NCBI GenBank assembly: GCA_028222445.1
Contig: JAOISU010000002.1
Coordinates: 1 to 64,000, forward strand
Source of the DNA: Candidatus Pelagibacter sp.
Lineage (GTDB): Bacteria > Pseudomonadota > Alphaproteobacteria > Pelagibacterales > Pelagibacteraceae
Reading direction: 5' to 3'
DNA length: 64,000 bases
Part shown: positions 17,205 to 26,878 of the stretch, one piece after another
How the letters are laid out: every line of letters starts with the position of its first letter
How positions within the stretch are numbered: position 1 is the stretch's first letter
Position numbers and translations under genes: made by a program
Notes under the pieces: generated by a model
Seen by the model: the letters and a program-made list of their open reading frames with translations, nothing else
Databases searched by the model: none
Told to the model about the DNA's origin: nothing

Positions 17205-17595
17205 ATCTACTTATCAGTTTATAAATAATAACTACAAATATAACACCTGCTAAGTTTCCAAATAAATCACTAAATTCAAATCCTCTGTTAGGAATAATAA
17301 GATGAAAAGATTCTAGAATAATTGATAGAAATATTAAATATAAAGATAAAAAATTTAAATTTTTAGTTTTATGATAAGCAAAAAAACCAAAAAAAGAAAG
17401 TAAAGCAAAAGCATAAAAATGATTACTAGATATAATAAAATCTCTAGTTATTTGAGGTTGAATAGTTAAGTCATTATAAAGAAAATACCCAAAAATACTG
17501 CCTGGAAACAAATAGAGTATAATTAATATTGTGTTTAAAAAATAGAATATGAGTTTTATAAATTTTATTAAATTATTCATAATAATTATATTCAT
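17197..17595 (-). CDS. VanZ-like membrane protein
   Basis: 132 residues, four hydrophobic segments. The third-to-fourth helix region ESFHLIIPNRGFEFSDLFGNLAGV matches the VanZ-like pattern (acidic residue, PxRxF, xDLxxNxxG). Family members are small membrane proteins with unclear roles in envelope physiology. A second ATG at 17580 would shorten it by five residues; neither start has a good ribosome site. It is translationally coupled to the SLT lipoprotein. Confidence 0.7.
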   Translation of the reverse strand: MNIIIMNNLIKFIKLIFYFLNTILIILYLFPGSIFGYFLYNDLTIQPQITRDFIISSNHFYAFALLSFFGFFAYHKTKNLNFLSLYLIFLSIILESFHLIIPNRGFEFSDLFGNLAGVIFVVIIYKLISRYA

Positions 17596-17629
17596 TTTAT
17601 AGGTTATATAAGTTATTAAAATATATCAA

Positions 17630-18346
17630 ATGCCTCATTTAATTTTAGTTAGACATGGACAAAGTGAATGGAATCTAAAAAAAAGATTTACAGGCTGGGT
17701 GGATGTTGATCTCACAGAACAAGGAAAGCAAGAAGCGCTTAAAGCGGGAGAAAGTATTAAAAAAATTAAACTCAATATCGATTATTTTTTTTCATCATTT
17801 CAATTAAGAGCCATTAACACACTAAAATTTATTCGAAATACACTAGGGGATGACAAACAATTCATTCGAGCCTGGCAATTAAATGAAAGACATTATGGCT
17901 CATTAACTGGATTAAATAAAGATGAGATGAAAGAAAAACTTGGTGAAAAAAAAATTCATGAATTCAGACGATCTTGGGATATTAGACCTGATCCATTAGA
18001 CAGAAAAAACCCTTACCATCCTTTAAATATTGAAGTGTATAAGGATATTCCAAAAGAAAATATTCCTGACACAGAGTCTCTTAAAGATACTTATGAAAGA
18101 GTCATTCGATTTTACAAAAATGAAATACAAAATAAACTTTTGGATAATAAAAATATTTTAATTTCAGCACATGGAAATTCTATTAGAGCTTTATGTAAAT
18201 ACTTATTCAAATTAGATAAAGACAAAATATCATTATTAGAAATACCTACGGGCAATCCACTTTTAATCGATTTAGATAATTCACTTAATATTAAGGAGTG
18301 TTTTTATTTAGATAAAGAAAGAGCTAAAAATTTACTAGTTTTTTAA
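17630..18346 (+). CDS. gpmA: 2,3-bisphosphoglycerate-dependent phosphoglycerate mutase
   Basis: 238 residues. Interconverts 3- and 2-phosphoglycerate in glycolysis and gluconeogenesis. The phospho-histidine is His9 in VRHGQSEWN; LNERHYGSLTGLNK and SAHGNSIRAL supply the glutamate and second histidine. Length and motifs are those of the cofactor-dependent dPGM. It overlaps the opposite murU gene by 12 bases at its 3' end. Confidence 0.95.
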   Translation: MPHLILVRHGQSEWNLKKRFTGWVDVDLTEQGKQEALKAGESIKKIKLNIDYFFSSFQLRAINTLKFIRNTLGDDKQFIRAWQLNERHYGSLTGLNKDEMKEKLGEKKIHEFRRSWDIRPDPLDRKNPYHPLNIEVYKDIPKENIPDTESLKDTYERVIRFYKNEIQNKLLDNKNILISAHGNSIRALCKYLFKLDKDKISLLEIPTGNPLLIDLDNSLNIKECFYLDKERAKNLLVF

Positions 18347-19024
18347 TAAATTCTCATAAACTTCGAGATTTGTTAAGTGATAAAAATTTTCTAAACTTTC
18401 AAAACCATAAAGACTATTATTTTCAATTAAATTATTCCAAATCTTTGATATTGAAAAATTATGAACTGAATAAGATTTAAATAAATCCTTATTTATAATT
18501 TGACATCCTGTATAAATTAAATTATTTAATTTATCTTTTTTAATCACATTATTATTAAGGCTAAAATCACCTGACAAATTTTTATCAAAGCTAAAATTTT
18601 TATTTACTAATAAAAGTATATTCTTAACTTTATTTAAGAAGTATAGTTTTTCCATACCCTCTATATCTTTTTTATAATTTTCACCCCACACAGTATCTGG
18701 ATTAAAAACTAAAAAATCCATCTCTTTTGAAGAATTTACCATATTTAAAACTCCTCCTCCTGTGTTTAAAATATTATTTCCATCTTTAATTATTTTAATT
18801 TCAATTTTAAATTTTTTTTCTTCTATAAAGTTTTTGATTTTTTCTTCTAAATAAAAAGTATTTACTAGAATTTTTTTTATGCCTAATGATACTATTAAGT
18901 TAATACAATTCTCTAATAATGTGATTTGATTTATTTTTAAGAGTGGTTTTGGTGTAGTTAGTGTTAATGGATTTAACCTCTTTCCATAACCGGCACACAA
19001 AATTAATGCAGTTTTAATTTTCAT
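18335..19024 (-). CDS. murU: Nucleotidyltransferase, N-acetylmuramate-1-phosphate uridylyltransferase-like
   Basis: 229 residues. A single Rossmann-like nucleotidyltransferase domain opening with CAGYGKRLNPLTLTTPKPLL, the signature for NTP binding and the catalytic Arg/Lys pair, with FNPDTVW as a metal-binding region. In the recycling pathway known from Pseudomonas, MurU makes UDP-MurNAc from MurNAc-1-phosphate supplied by AmgK. The sugar-kinase neighbour overlapping by one base is what supports MurU over another sugar-1-phosphate nucleotidyltransferase. Confidence 0.82.
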   Translation of the reverse strand: MKIKTALILCAGYGKRLNPLTLTTPKPLLKINQITLLENCINLIVSLGIKKILVNTFYLEEKIKNFIEEKKFKIEIKIIKDGNNILNTGGGVLNMVNSSKEMDFLVFNPDTVWGENYKKDIEGMEKLYFLNKVKNILLLVNKNFSFDKNLSGDFSLNNNVIKKDKLNNLIYTGCQIINKDLFKSYSVHNFSISKIWNNLIENNSLYGFESLENFYHLTNLEVYENLLKN

Positions 19025-19986
19025 TAAATTTTTCTCATTTTATTTGGAAAATTATTATCTAATATTTTCTTTAAATCATTAAAAACTGGGTTTTTTTTAA
19101 TTCTTAGTTCTATTAATCTCCAAGTATAAGGTATTAATTTTAAATATTTTAACTTCTTATCTCTAATAGCCAGTCTTGTGAAAATTCCAATTATCTTCAT
19201 ATTTCGAAGAATTGATAAAATTTCAAAATCATTAACTAAATTATACTTATCAATATTTTTTTTATTCAATTTTATATAATATCTAAATATATCTTCTTTT
19301 AACTTTTGACTGGTTTTAAATCTAACATCATCAATTAAAGATGCTAAATCATAAGCTCTATTTCCTATCAATGCATCTTGTGTATCTATAACTCCTAATT
19401 TTCCATTAAATTTCATTAAATTAGACACATGAAAATCTCGATGAACAAAAACATTATGTTTACATCTTAAATTTCTTGATAAAATTATTATTTGTTTATT
19501 AATTTCTCTTTTAAACTTTAAAAAATTTTTTTTTTTTACAAATTTTTTAGCATACCATTTGGTAAATAAATTAGCTTCTTCGTGCAATATACTATTGCTA
19601 TAACGGGGTATCTTATAAATTTTATTTTTAAAATTTATAACTTTATTTTTTTTAATTGTTTGAATTTTATGAAGAAGCTGAACTGATTTTTTAAATAAGT
19701 TTAATTGTTGATTATTATTTTTTTTTAATAGATTAAAAACTGTTTGATCGCCAAAATCTTCAATTTCTATAAAATTTTGTTTATAATTTTCACTATAAAG
19801 TTTAGGGGCTAAAATTTTATTTTGAATTAACAATCTATTAATTGCATCATAAATTAATAAATTTTTTTCTTTTTCTTTAGATGCATGAACTATAACAGAT
19901 TTTTTTGTTTCTTTAATTTGTCTATAAAAGGTTCTAAATGATGCGTCACCCTTTAATTTTTTTAATTTATAATTATAAGGCAGCAT
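19024..19986 (-). CDS. amgK: Anomeric MurNAc/GlcNAc kinase-like phosphotransferase
   Basis: 320 residues with the aminoglycoside-phosphotransferase kinase fold. The catalytic loop is VHRDFHVSN and the metal site is VIDTQDALIGNRAYDLASLIDD, close to AmgK, which phosphorylates MurNAc or GlcNAc at the anomeric carbon. It is one base after the tsaE stop and overlaps murU by one base. This tsaE-amgK-murU order is common in alphaproteobacteria. Very A/T- and Lys-rich even for this window. Confidence 0.82.
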   Translation of the reverse strand: MLPYNYKLKKLKGDASFRTFYRQIKETKKSVIVHASKEKEKNLLIYDAINRLLIQNKILAPKLYSENYKQNFIEIEDFGDQTVFNLLKKNNNQQLNLFKKSVQLLHKIQTIKKNKVINFKNKIYKIPRYSNSILHEEANLFTKWYAKKFVKKKNFLKFKREINKQIIILSRNLRCKHNVFVHRDFHVSNLMKFNGKLGVIDTQDALIGNRAYDLASLIDDVRFKTSQKLKEDIFRYYIKLNKKNIDKYNLVNDFEILSILRNMKIIGIFTRLAIRDKKLKYLKLIPYTWRLIELRIKKNPVFNDLKKILDNNFPNKMRKI

Positions 19987-20442
19987 TTAGTTTTTTAAAT
20001 TTTTGATAGTTAAAAATCTCTTACTTAAATCATCATTATATTCAAAAAATAATTCTATCTTATCTTCAATATTTTTTTCTATTTTTTCTGGCCATTCAAT
20101 TAAGGTTAAAACTTCCTTTCTATTTTCTAATAGACCAATATTTTTTATCTCATCAATATTTTTTAGTCTATAAAGATCATAATGTTGAACGGTATATTTT
20201 CCAACATCATACTCATTTACTAAATTAAATGTAGGGCTTGTAATTTCTGTTTGATTTATATTATTTAATTTTTGTAAATTATTAATTAGATGTTTTATAA
20301 AAGTTGTTTTACCAACACCTATTTCACCATGAAATAATACAACATCAGCTTTATTTAATGATATTGAGATTTTTTTAGCTAACTCTGAGGTTCTATCTTC
20401 TAATGAGATATCTAGTTTTTCGCTATTAGTAGCGATAGGCAT
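19987..20442 (-). CDS. tsaE: tRNA threonylcarbamoyladenosine biosynthesis ATPase
   Basis: 151 residues. ATPase that drives the TsaB-TsaD step of t6A37 formation on ANN-decoding tRNAs. Walker A is [10 protein letters not shown], followed by [11 protein letters not shown] and HYDLYRL, all typical of TsaE (YjeE). I use the ATG at 20442, which overlaps the ahcY end by 17 bases; the frame is open to a second ATG at 20472 giving ten more residues unlike the family. Its partners TsaB and TsaD are not in this window. Confidence 0.9.
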   Translation of the reverse strand: MPIATNSEKLDISLEDRTSELAKKISISLNKADVVLFHGEIGVGKTTFIKHLINNLQKLNNINQTEITSPTFNLVNEYDVGKYTVQHYDLYRLKNIDEIKNIGLLENRKEVLTLIEWPEKIEKNIEDKIELFFEYNDDLSKRFLTIKNLKN

Positions 20443-21712
20443 CTGGTTTAAATGGTCCTTCTGTCTCAACACTTATATAATCTGCTTGTTCTTTAGATAG
20501 TTTGGTTAGTTTTGCACCCACTTTTTTTAGGTGAAGCATTGCAACTTTTTCATCTAAATTTTTTGGTAATACATAAACTTTATTTTCATAATTTTTATGG
20601 TTATTCCATAATTCTATCTGAGCCATTACCTGATTTGTAAATGATGCACTCATTACAAAACTAGGATGTCCCGTTGCACAACCTAAATTCACTAGTCTAC
20701 CTTTGGCTAATAAAATAATTCTCTTACCATCAACTAACTCGATCTCATCTACTTCTGGTTTAATTTCAGACCATTTATAGTTTTTTAAAGCATCAACTTG
20801 AATTTCATTATCAAAGTGTCCAATATTGCAAAGTATTGCTCGATCCTTCATTTTTCTCATGTGATCAGCTGTAACAATATCTTTATTCCCAGTTGCTGTT
20901 ACAATGATATCAGCTTTATCAATAGCGTCATCCATTAACACAACCTCATATCCCTCCATTGCTGCTTGAAGCGCACAAATTGGATCTGCTTCAGTGACCA
21001 TTACTCTAGCACCACTATTTCTTAATGATGCAGCACTACCTTTACCAACATCACCAAAGCCTGCAACAATTGCAACCTTTCCTGACATCATAACATCCGT
21101 AGCTCTTCTAATACCGTCAACCAAGCTTTCTCTGCAACCATATAGATTATCAAATTTTGATTTTGTAACTGAGTCATTAACATTAATTGCAGGGATCATT
21201 AAAGAACCCTCTTTTTCCATTTTATTCAGTGCTTTAATTCCTGTAGTAGTTTCTTCTGAAACACCTTTTATTTCTTTTAATAAATCTTTGTATTCGTTAT
21301 GCATAATTGCAGTTAAATCACCACCATCATCCAATAACATATTAGCTTTCCAATCTTTTTTTCCCTCGATAGTTTGTTTAATGCACCAAAGATATTCCTC
21401 TTCTGTCTCGCCTTTCCAGGCAAAAACTGGTATACCTGCTTTTGCTATGGCTGCCGCTGCATGATCTTGAGTTGAAAAAATATTACATGAAGACCATCTC
21501 ACTTCAGCTCCAAGCTCAACTAGTGTCTCAATTAAAACAGCTGTTTGAATTGTCATGTGAAGACAGCCAAGAATTTTTGCACTCTTTAAAGGAGTTTTTC
21601 CTTGATACTCCTCTCTTAAAGCCATTAGTCCTGGCATTTCACTTTCTGCAATAGAAATTTCTTTTCTACCAAATTCTGCTTGTGATATATCTTTTACTTT
21701 AAAATCATCCAT
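20426..21712 (-). CDS. ahcY: S-adenosylhomocysteine hydrolase
   Basis: 428 residues. Splits S-adenosylhomocysteine into homocysteine and adenosine with bound NAD, relieving product inhibition of methyltransferases. Visible are [25 protein letters not shown], the NAD-binding [15 protein letters not shown] and the C-terminal [11 protein letters not shown] start at the ATG at 21712, with AGAAG ahead of it, rather than a TTG six codons upstream. In many alphaproteobacteria hprK and PTS genes lie between chvG and ahcY; here only 44 bases separate them. Confidence 0.96.
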   Translation of the reverse strand: MDDFKVKDISQAEFGRKEISIAESEMPGLMALREEYQGKTPLKSAKILGCLHMTIQTAVLIETLVELGAEVRWSSCNIFSTQDHAAAAIAKAGIPVFAWKGETEEEYLWCIKQTIEGKKDWKANMLLDDGGDLTAIMHNEYKDLLKEIKGVSEETTTGIKALNKMEKEGSLMIPAINVNDSVTKSKFDNLYGCRESLVDGIRRATDVMMSGKVAIVAGFGDVGKGSAASLRNSGARVMVTEADPICALQAAMEGYEVVLMDDAIDKADIIVTATGNKDIVTADHMRKMKDRAILCNIGHFDNEIQVDALKNYKWSEIKPEVDEIELVDGKRIILLAKGRLVNLGCATGHPSFVMSASFTNQVMAQIELWNNHKNYENKVYVLPKNLDEKVAMLHLKKVGAKLTKLSKEQADYISVETEGPFKPDAYRY

Positions 21713-21756
21713 CGAACGGTCTTCTAGCAATAAAAAATTGATTTATCAACTTATGT

Positions 21757-23295
21757 TTAGGCTTTGGGGAACATAATTTCAATATTTGCACCCTTTTGCA
21801 CTGTATTGTTAGCTGCACTGATTGAAGCACCGTGTAGTTCAACTAAATTTTTCACTATGTTTAAACCTAGGCCTGAATGTTCACCAAAATTATCTGGTCT
21901 ATTACTATAAAATCTATCAAATATTTTTTTTGTATTAGTTTCTTTAAATCCTTTACCTTCATCTATAACCTTTAAAATGATACCATTTTTATCGTCTTTA
22001 AAAATTTCAACTAAAATTCTTTTATTGTCCTCACTAAATGAAATTGAATTATCAAGCAAATTTGCAATAATTTGTTCAATTCTATTTTCTATTCCATTAA
22101 TATAATATTCATCATGATTATTTAAATCATTTAGTATTATTTTTATGCCCCTTTTAGCCTCATAAATATTGTTGAAATCATCTACTACAGATTGTGCTAT
22201 TGTTTTAAGATTAATTCGTTTCATCTTTTCTTTACTTAAAGCGACTTCGTCCTTCAACATTTGAGAATAATCAGTAATTAATCTCTCAATTCTTTGAACA
22301 TCATGATTAAGAATGTCAATTAATTTACTTCTTTGAGATTGATCAACAGTTTCGTTTAGAATTTCAGATGCACTTTTTAATGATGTTAAGGGGTTTCTTA
22401 TTTCATGAACAAGATCCGTTGAAAAGTTTTCTGCATGGGAAATTCTTTTTTGAAGCTCATTTGTCATATCATCTAAAGAATTTGATAAAGTTCCCAATTC
22501 ATCATTTCGATTTTTCAGTTCGTTTATATTTGTTTTCTTCCTGCTCTTTTCTTTAATTATTTTCGTATAGGTTACTAAACTTTTTATTGGTTTTAAAAAA
22601 TATCTATTTAATACAAAAGAAAAGATAAAAATAACAATAACAATAAAAATTACTGTTCTTAAAATAAAAGTTTTTCTCTCATCAATAGCTAACTTTACAT
22701 CGTTGGCGTTTTCTGTAATTACTAAATAGCCAATATTTTTACCATCCAATATTACATTGTTTATTGTTGTCAGTAGGAACTGGTCATACCCTTCTTGTAC
22801 AAAAGTATAAGGTTTTCCATAATCCTTAGACCATGAATAATTTGTTAAAATATCTTTTAAAGAAATGGTTTTTTCCTTATTTATATTTTTCGTTTCAACT
22901 ATTTTATTGCTTTTTTCTTCATTTAAAGTTTCTAATTGAACAATGTCTAATCTATTTGAAAATGATCTTGGGTCTAAATCTAGAGTATCAGTATCTCCCA
23001 CTAGATTAAATTGATTATCAAATAGAATAACTCTATCTAAATTTTGAAATAAAAATCTTGTTGAAAATAAAAATCTTCTAATATCTTCTTCTTCAAATTT
23101 TATATTTAATCGAAGTATGTGTTCAATGGTATTATTGATTATTTTAATATGTTTGGTAGTTTTATTTTTAATTAAGATTGGTTTAACATTGCTAATATAC
23201 AAAAATGCCAGACTACCAATTACTAAAAAAATTATTAAATTTATAAATAAAAATTTTTTTAAAATTGATAAACTTTTTATGAAATTTGTGAACAT
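21757..23295 (-). CDS. chvG: Sensor histidine kinase ChvG
   Basis: 512 residues from the ATG at 23295 (TGATG overlap with chvI); counting from a TTG one codon earlier gives the numbers here. Two membrane helices (about 15-35 and 211-230) enclose a periplasmic sensor domain, then HAMP, a DHp helix with the phospho-accepting His298 in DLVHEIRNPL, and an ATPase domain with N, G1 (DEGKGF) and G2 (GLGLNI) boxes. The ChvG/ChvI pair senses acid or envelope stress in other alphaproteobacteria; the signal in this organism is unknown. Confidence 0.9.
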   Translation of the reverse strand: MFTNFIKSLSILKKFLFINLIIFLVIGSLAFLYISNVKPILIKNKTTKHIKIINNTIEHILRLNIKFEEEDIRRFLFSTRFLFQNLDRVILFDNQFNLVGDTDTLDLDPRSFSNRLDIVQLETLNEEKSNKIVETKNINKEKTISLKDILTNYSWSKDYGKPYTFVQEGYDQFLLTTINNVILDGKNIGYLVITENANDVKLAIDERKTFILRTVIFIVIVIFIFSFVLNRYFLKPIKSLVTYTKIIKEKSRKKTNINELKNRNDELGTLSNSLDDMTNELQKRISHAENFSTDLVHEIRNPLTSLKSASEILNETVDQSQRSKLIDILNHDVQRIERLITDYSQMLKDEVALSKEKMKRINLKTIAQSVVDDFNNIYEAKRGIKIILNDLNNHDEYYINGIENRIEQIIANLLDNSISFSEDNKRILVEIFKDDKNGIILKVIDEGKGFKETNTKKIFDRFYSNRPDNFGEHSGLGLNIVKNLVELHGASISAANNTVQKGANIEIMFPKA

Positions 23296-24002
23296 CAACT
23301 AACGTTCCATCTGTATCCACTACCATATCTTGTTTCAATTGCAGTAAAATCAGGATCAACTTTTTTAAATTTTTTTCTAATTCTTTTGACATGGCTATCT
23401 ATAGTTCTATCTTCAATGTCAGTATCTTCTCTATAGGCTATGTCCATTAACTGTGCACGTTCCTTGATTATGCCTGGTCTTTTGGCCAACTCTTTAACTA
23501 TTAAGAATTCTGTTGTTGTAAGTTTATCTGGTAACTGTTTTCCATTCCATTCACATTCCAATTGTGAAGGGTCAAGTTTAAGTCTTCCATGAGAAATTAT
23601 ACTCTTGGTCTCTTCAAGGTTAACATTGATATCTTTTTTTCTTAACTGAACTCTTATTCTTTCAATTAAAACTTTTATGGAAAATCCTCCAGATTTTTTT
23701 ATAAAATCATCTGCTCCCAATTTTAACCCTAACAGTTCATCTATCTCATCTTCTTTCGATGTTAAAAAAATTACTGGCAGAGAAGTTTTTTTTCTTAATT
23801 TTTTTAATAGTTCTTCACCATCCATTTTTGGCATTTTAATATCAATTACTGCTAAATCTGGTGGTGTTCTAGTTAGTCCAATTAATGCACTCTCGCCATC
23901 AATATAAGTTTGAACCTTGAAACCTTCTTTTTCAAGCGCAATACTTATACTTGTAAGTATATTTCGATCGTCATCTATTAAAGCGATTGTTTGTGTTTGC
24001 AT
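23295..24002 (-). CDS. chvI: Response regulator ChvI (OmpR family)
   Basis: 235 residues. Receiver domain with acidic pocket DDD (10-12) and phospho-acceptor Asp54 in VIDIKMPKMDG, then an OmpR/PhoB winged helix ending in TIDSHVKRIRKKF and ETRYGSGYRW. Partner is the overlapping chvG. The 50-base gap to polA upstream contains part of a perfect 16-base palindrome that could be an operator. Target genes are not deducible. Confidence 0.93.
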   Translation of the reverse strand: MQTQTIALIDDDRNILTSISIALEKEGFKVQTYIDGESALIGLTRTPPDLAVIDIKMPKMDGEELLKKLRKKTSLPVIFLTSKEDEIDELLGLKLGADDFIKKSGGFSIKVLIERIRVQLRKKDINVNLEETKSIISHGRLKLDPSQLECEWNGKQLPDKLTTTEFLIVKELAKRPGIIKERAQLMDIAYREDTDIEDRTIDSHVKRIRKKFKKVDPDFTAIETRYGSGYRWNVS

Positions 24003-24044
24003 AATCTACTTTAAAAATACTAAATTGTTCTAATTTAGGCAATG

Positions 24045-24060
24045 TTCATTAATTAATGAA
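24045..24060. promoter_or_regulatory. Perfect 16-base palindrome upstream of chvI
   Basis: TTCATTAATTAATGAA reads the same on both strands and begins 43 bases before the chvI ATG, running into the last two codons and stop of polA. With no loop it is a poor RNA hairpin, which favours a protein-binding site, though AT-rich chance palindromes are common in such DNA. Confidence 0.35.
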
Positions 24061-26827
24061 GTACTCCCCAATTATCACCCGTATTTATATCCACTGTTAA
24101 TGGGATTGAAAAAGCATGCAAATCACTATTCGTAACACTGGTCATCTGTTCTTTGATGATCTTTGTTATATTCTTTGCCTCTTTTTCTGGAACTTCAAAA
24201 ATTAACTCATCGTGAATTTGTAGAAGTATCTTTGACTTATTATTTTTCATTTCTTTGAACTTTTGATCAATTCTAATCATTGCAAGTCTCATAATTTCAG
24301 ATGCCGAACCTTGAATTGGTGCATTAATTGCTGCTCTCTCTTGAAAATTTCTAACATTAAAATTCTTATCATTAATTCCATTAAAGTGTGATCGTCTTCC
24401 AAAAACATTATTTACATATCCACTTTTTCTACAAAATTTAATAGTGTCATCCATATAAACTTTTATTTCTGGAAATTTAGCAAAGTATGCTTCTAAAAAT
24501 TCATTAGCTTCATGATTTGAAACATTAATTTGTTTTGCAAGACCATATTGTGAAATTCCATAAATAATACCAAAATTTATTGCTTTTGCTTTTCGTCTCA
24601 TATCTTGGTCTACTTTTTTAATATCAATATTAAAAACTTGGCTAGCAGTAAGTGTGTGAATGTCTTCATTATTTTTAAAAGCTTTTTTTAACTCCTTAAC
24701 ATCAGCTAAATCAGCTAAAATTCTCATTTCAATTTGATTATAATCTGCTGAGATCAATGTGAACCCTTTTTCGGATATAAAGGCTTTTCTTATATCTTTA
24801 CCATCTTCTGATTTAATGGGAATATTTTGTAAATTGGGATCACTTGAAGCTAGTCTTCCAGTTGTTGTTGCAGCTAATAAAAATGAAGTATGTACTCTTT
24901 TTGTGGAAGGATTTATATGTTCTGGTAATGCATCAGAATATGTATTTTTAAGTTTAGATACCTGTCTCCAATCTAAAACTAATTGGGGGAATTTATGTCC
25001 TTTAAATGCCAAATCTTCAAGTACACCTGCATTTGTTGCAAAACTTCCTTTTTTTGTTTTCTTAAGGGCAGCTATTTTTAATTCATTATAAATTATTTCA
25101 CCTAATTGCTTTGGTGAGGCAATATTAAATTCTTTTTTTGAAATTTTAAAAACTTCTTTTTCTATTTTATTGATTTTTTTCTCGAATTTTTCAGATAGTA
25201 CTTTCAAAAATTTATTATCAACTTTTATCCCTTCAATTTCCATAAAGGCTAGTATCTCAATTAAAGGTTTTTCAAAAATTTCATAAATGTTAGTTAATTT
25301 TTCTAATTTAAGATTTTTATTAAAAATTTTATATAATCTATAAGTAATATCCGCATCTTCAGCAGCATACTCCATTGCCTTATCAAGTTCGACATCGCTG
25401 AAATTGATTTCTTTTTTTCCAGTACCCACTATTTCCTTAAATGAAATTGTTTTATGCTGTAGGTGGATCTCAGATAATGTATCCATATTATGTCTGTTTT
25501 TTCCTGCATCAAGCACATAAGACATCAGCATTGTATCTTCCATTGAATTCATTTTTATTCCCTGCTTGTACAAAACAATAAAATCAAATTTAATATTTTG
25601 GCCTATTTTTTTTACACTCTTGTCCTCTAAAAGTGGCTTTAATTTTTTAATTACAATATTTTTATCTAAGCATCCGTCAAATTTATGTGCTATTGGAATG
25701 TAACAAGCTTTTCCAATTTTTGTGCTTAGCGATATTCCAACAAGATCTGCTTGATGTGCATCCAGTGAACTTGTTTCAGTATCTATTACTAATTCACCAG
25801 CCTCCTCAGCTTCATTAATCCATTCTTCTATCTCTTCTTCGTTACTAATAAGATGGTAATTTTTCTTACTTATATTTTGTTGTTTTTCTTTTACTGAGCT
25901 TTCTGTTTTAGTGGTTACTAATTTAGGTTCACCATACGCAGAAATGACTGAGCTAAGAAGTCTATTAAATTCCATTTCTCTTAAAAATTTATATAGTTTC
26001 TCCTTATCTATTTCTTTTAATTGAAATTCCTCTATCTTTCTTTGAGCTGGAGCATCCTTCATAAGAGTTACTAGTTTTTTACTAATAATTGCCTTATCTT
26101 TATTTTCTATAAGAGTTTCTCTTCTTTTATTTTGTTTTATTTCATGAGCATTATCTAATAATTTTTCAAGAGTTCCGTATTGATTAATGAGTTCTGCAGC
26201 AGTTTTTACACCTATGCCTGGAACTCCAGGAATATTATCACTACTATCTCCAGCTAATGACTGAACATCAATTACTTTTTTTGGCTCTACACCAAATTTA
26301 TTCATTATGTCTTCTGGGGTAATAAATTTATTCTTCATGGGATCAAATAAACGAACATCTTTTCTATATAGTTGCATTAGATCTTTATCTGAAGAAACTA
26401 TCGTAACCTTAGCTCCTTTTGCTAATATCTGTTCTGTATAAGTTGCTATCAAGTCATCAGCTTCATAATTTGGAAGATCAACTGATGGTAAATTAAATGC
26501 TAGGACTGATTTTCTTATATATTCAAATTGTGGTGCTAAGTCATCGGGTGCTTCTGATCTATTTGCTTTATAATCTGAATAAATTTCATTTCTAAAAGTT
26601 TTTCTAGCTGAGTCAAAAATTACTGCAAAATGAGTTGGTTTTTGTAAATTTTCATTTGATTTTGAATCCTCTAATAATTTAAATAACATACTACAAAATC
26701 CGCTTACTGCTCCAACCGGCAGTCCATCACTTTTCCTCGTTAAGGGTGGAAGAGCGTAGTAAGCTCTAAAGATATAACCTGAACCATCAATTAAATAAAA
26801 GTGATCTGTTTTTTTTATTTTATCCAT
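24053..26827 (-). CDS. polA: DNA polymerase I
   Basis: 924 residues with all three domains: 5'-3' nuclease (about 1-300), 3'-5' proofreading domain with its acidic residues kept (VIDTETSSLD, NIKFDF, YAAEDADIT), and family A polymerase with SADYNQIEMRILA, the O-helix RRKAKAINFGIIYG and QIHDELIFE. It fills gaps and removes primers. Nothing is missing relative to E. coli PolA (928). It is the first gene of the minus-strand run that continues with chvI, and is divergent from the ABC ATPase across 51 bases. Confidence 0.97.
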   Translation of the reverse strand: MDKIKKTDHFYLIDGSGYIFRAYYALPPLTRKSDGLPVGAVSGFCSMLFKLLEDSKSNENLQKPTHFAVIFDSARKTFRNEIYSDYKANRSEAPDDLAPQFEYIRKSVLAFNLPSVDLPNYEADDLIATYTEQILAKGAKVTIVSSDKDLMQLYRKDVRLFDPMKNKFITPEDIMNKFGVEPKKVIDVQSLAGDSSDNIPGVPGIGVKTAAELINQYGTLEKLLDNAHEIKQNKRRETLIENKDKAIISKKLVTLMKDAPAQRKIEEFQLKEIDKEKLYKFLREMEFNRLLSSVISAYGEPKLVTTKTESSVKEKQQNISKKNYHLISNEEEIEEWINEAEEAGELVIDTETSSLDAHQADLVGISLSTKIGKACYIPIAHKFDGCLDKNIVIKKLKPLLEDKSVKKIGQNIKFDFIVLYKQGIKMNSMEDTMLMSYVLDAGKNRHNMDTLSEIHLQHKTISFKEIVGTGKKEINFSDVELDKAMEYAAEDADITYRLYKIFNKNLKLEKLTNIYEIFEKPLIEILAFMEIEGIKVDNKFLKVLSEKFEKKINKIEKEVFKISKKEFNIASPKQLGEIIYNELKIAALKKTKKGSFATNAGVLEDLAFKGHKFPQLVLDWRQVSKLKNTYSDALPEHINPSTKRVHTSFLLAATTTGRLASSDPNLQNIPIKSEDGKDIRKAFISEKGFTLISADYNQIEMRILADLADVKELKKAFKNNEDIHTLTASQVFNIDIKKVDQDMRRKAKAINFGIIYGISQYGLAKQINVSNHEANEFLEAYFAKFPEIKVYMDDTIKFCRKSGYVNNVFGRRSHFNGINDKNFNVRNFQERAAINAPIQGSASEIMRLAMIRIDQKFKEMKNNKSKILLQIHDELIFEVPEKEAKNITKIIKEQMTSVTNSDLHAFSIPLTVDINTGDNWGVLH

Positions 26828-26878
26828 TAAATTAATGTTATCTTAATTATTTTAGATATTATAAATGTATTAACGCAC

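Noticed and set aside
20410..20435. Small inverted repeat TCGCT...AGCGA at the ahcY-tsaE junction
   Set aside because: It lies inside overlapping coding sequence, is only five pairs, and has no T-run.
20994..21654. Long open frames on the plus strand opposite ahcY (156 and 70 codons)
   Set aside because: They lie wholly inside the conserved ahcY frame, have no ribosome site and read as its complement. The same applies to similar opposite-strand frames over polA, atpA, obgE, lpd and others.
21713..21756. SAH riboswitch ahead of ahcY
   Set aside because: Only 44 bases separate chvG and ahcY, too short for the aptamer, and no matching core is present.
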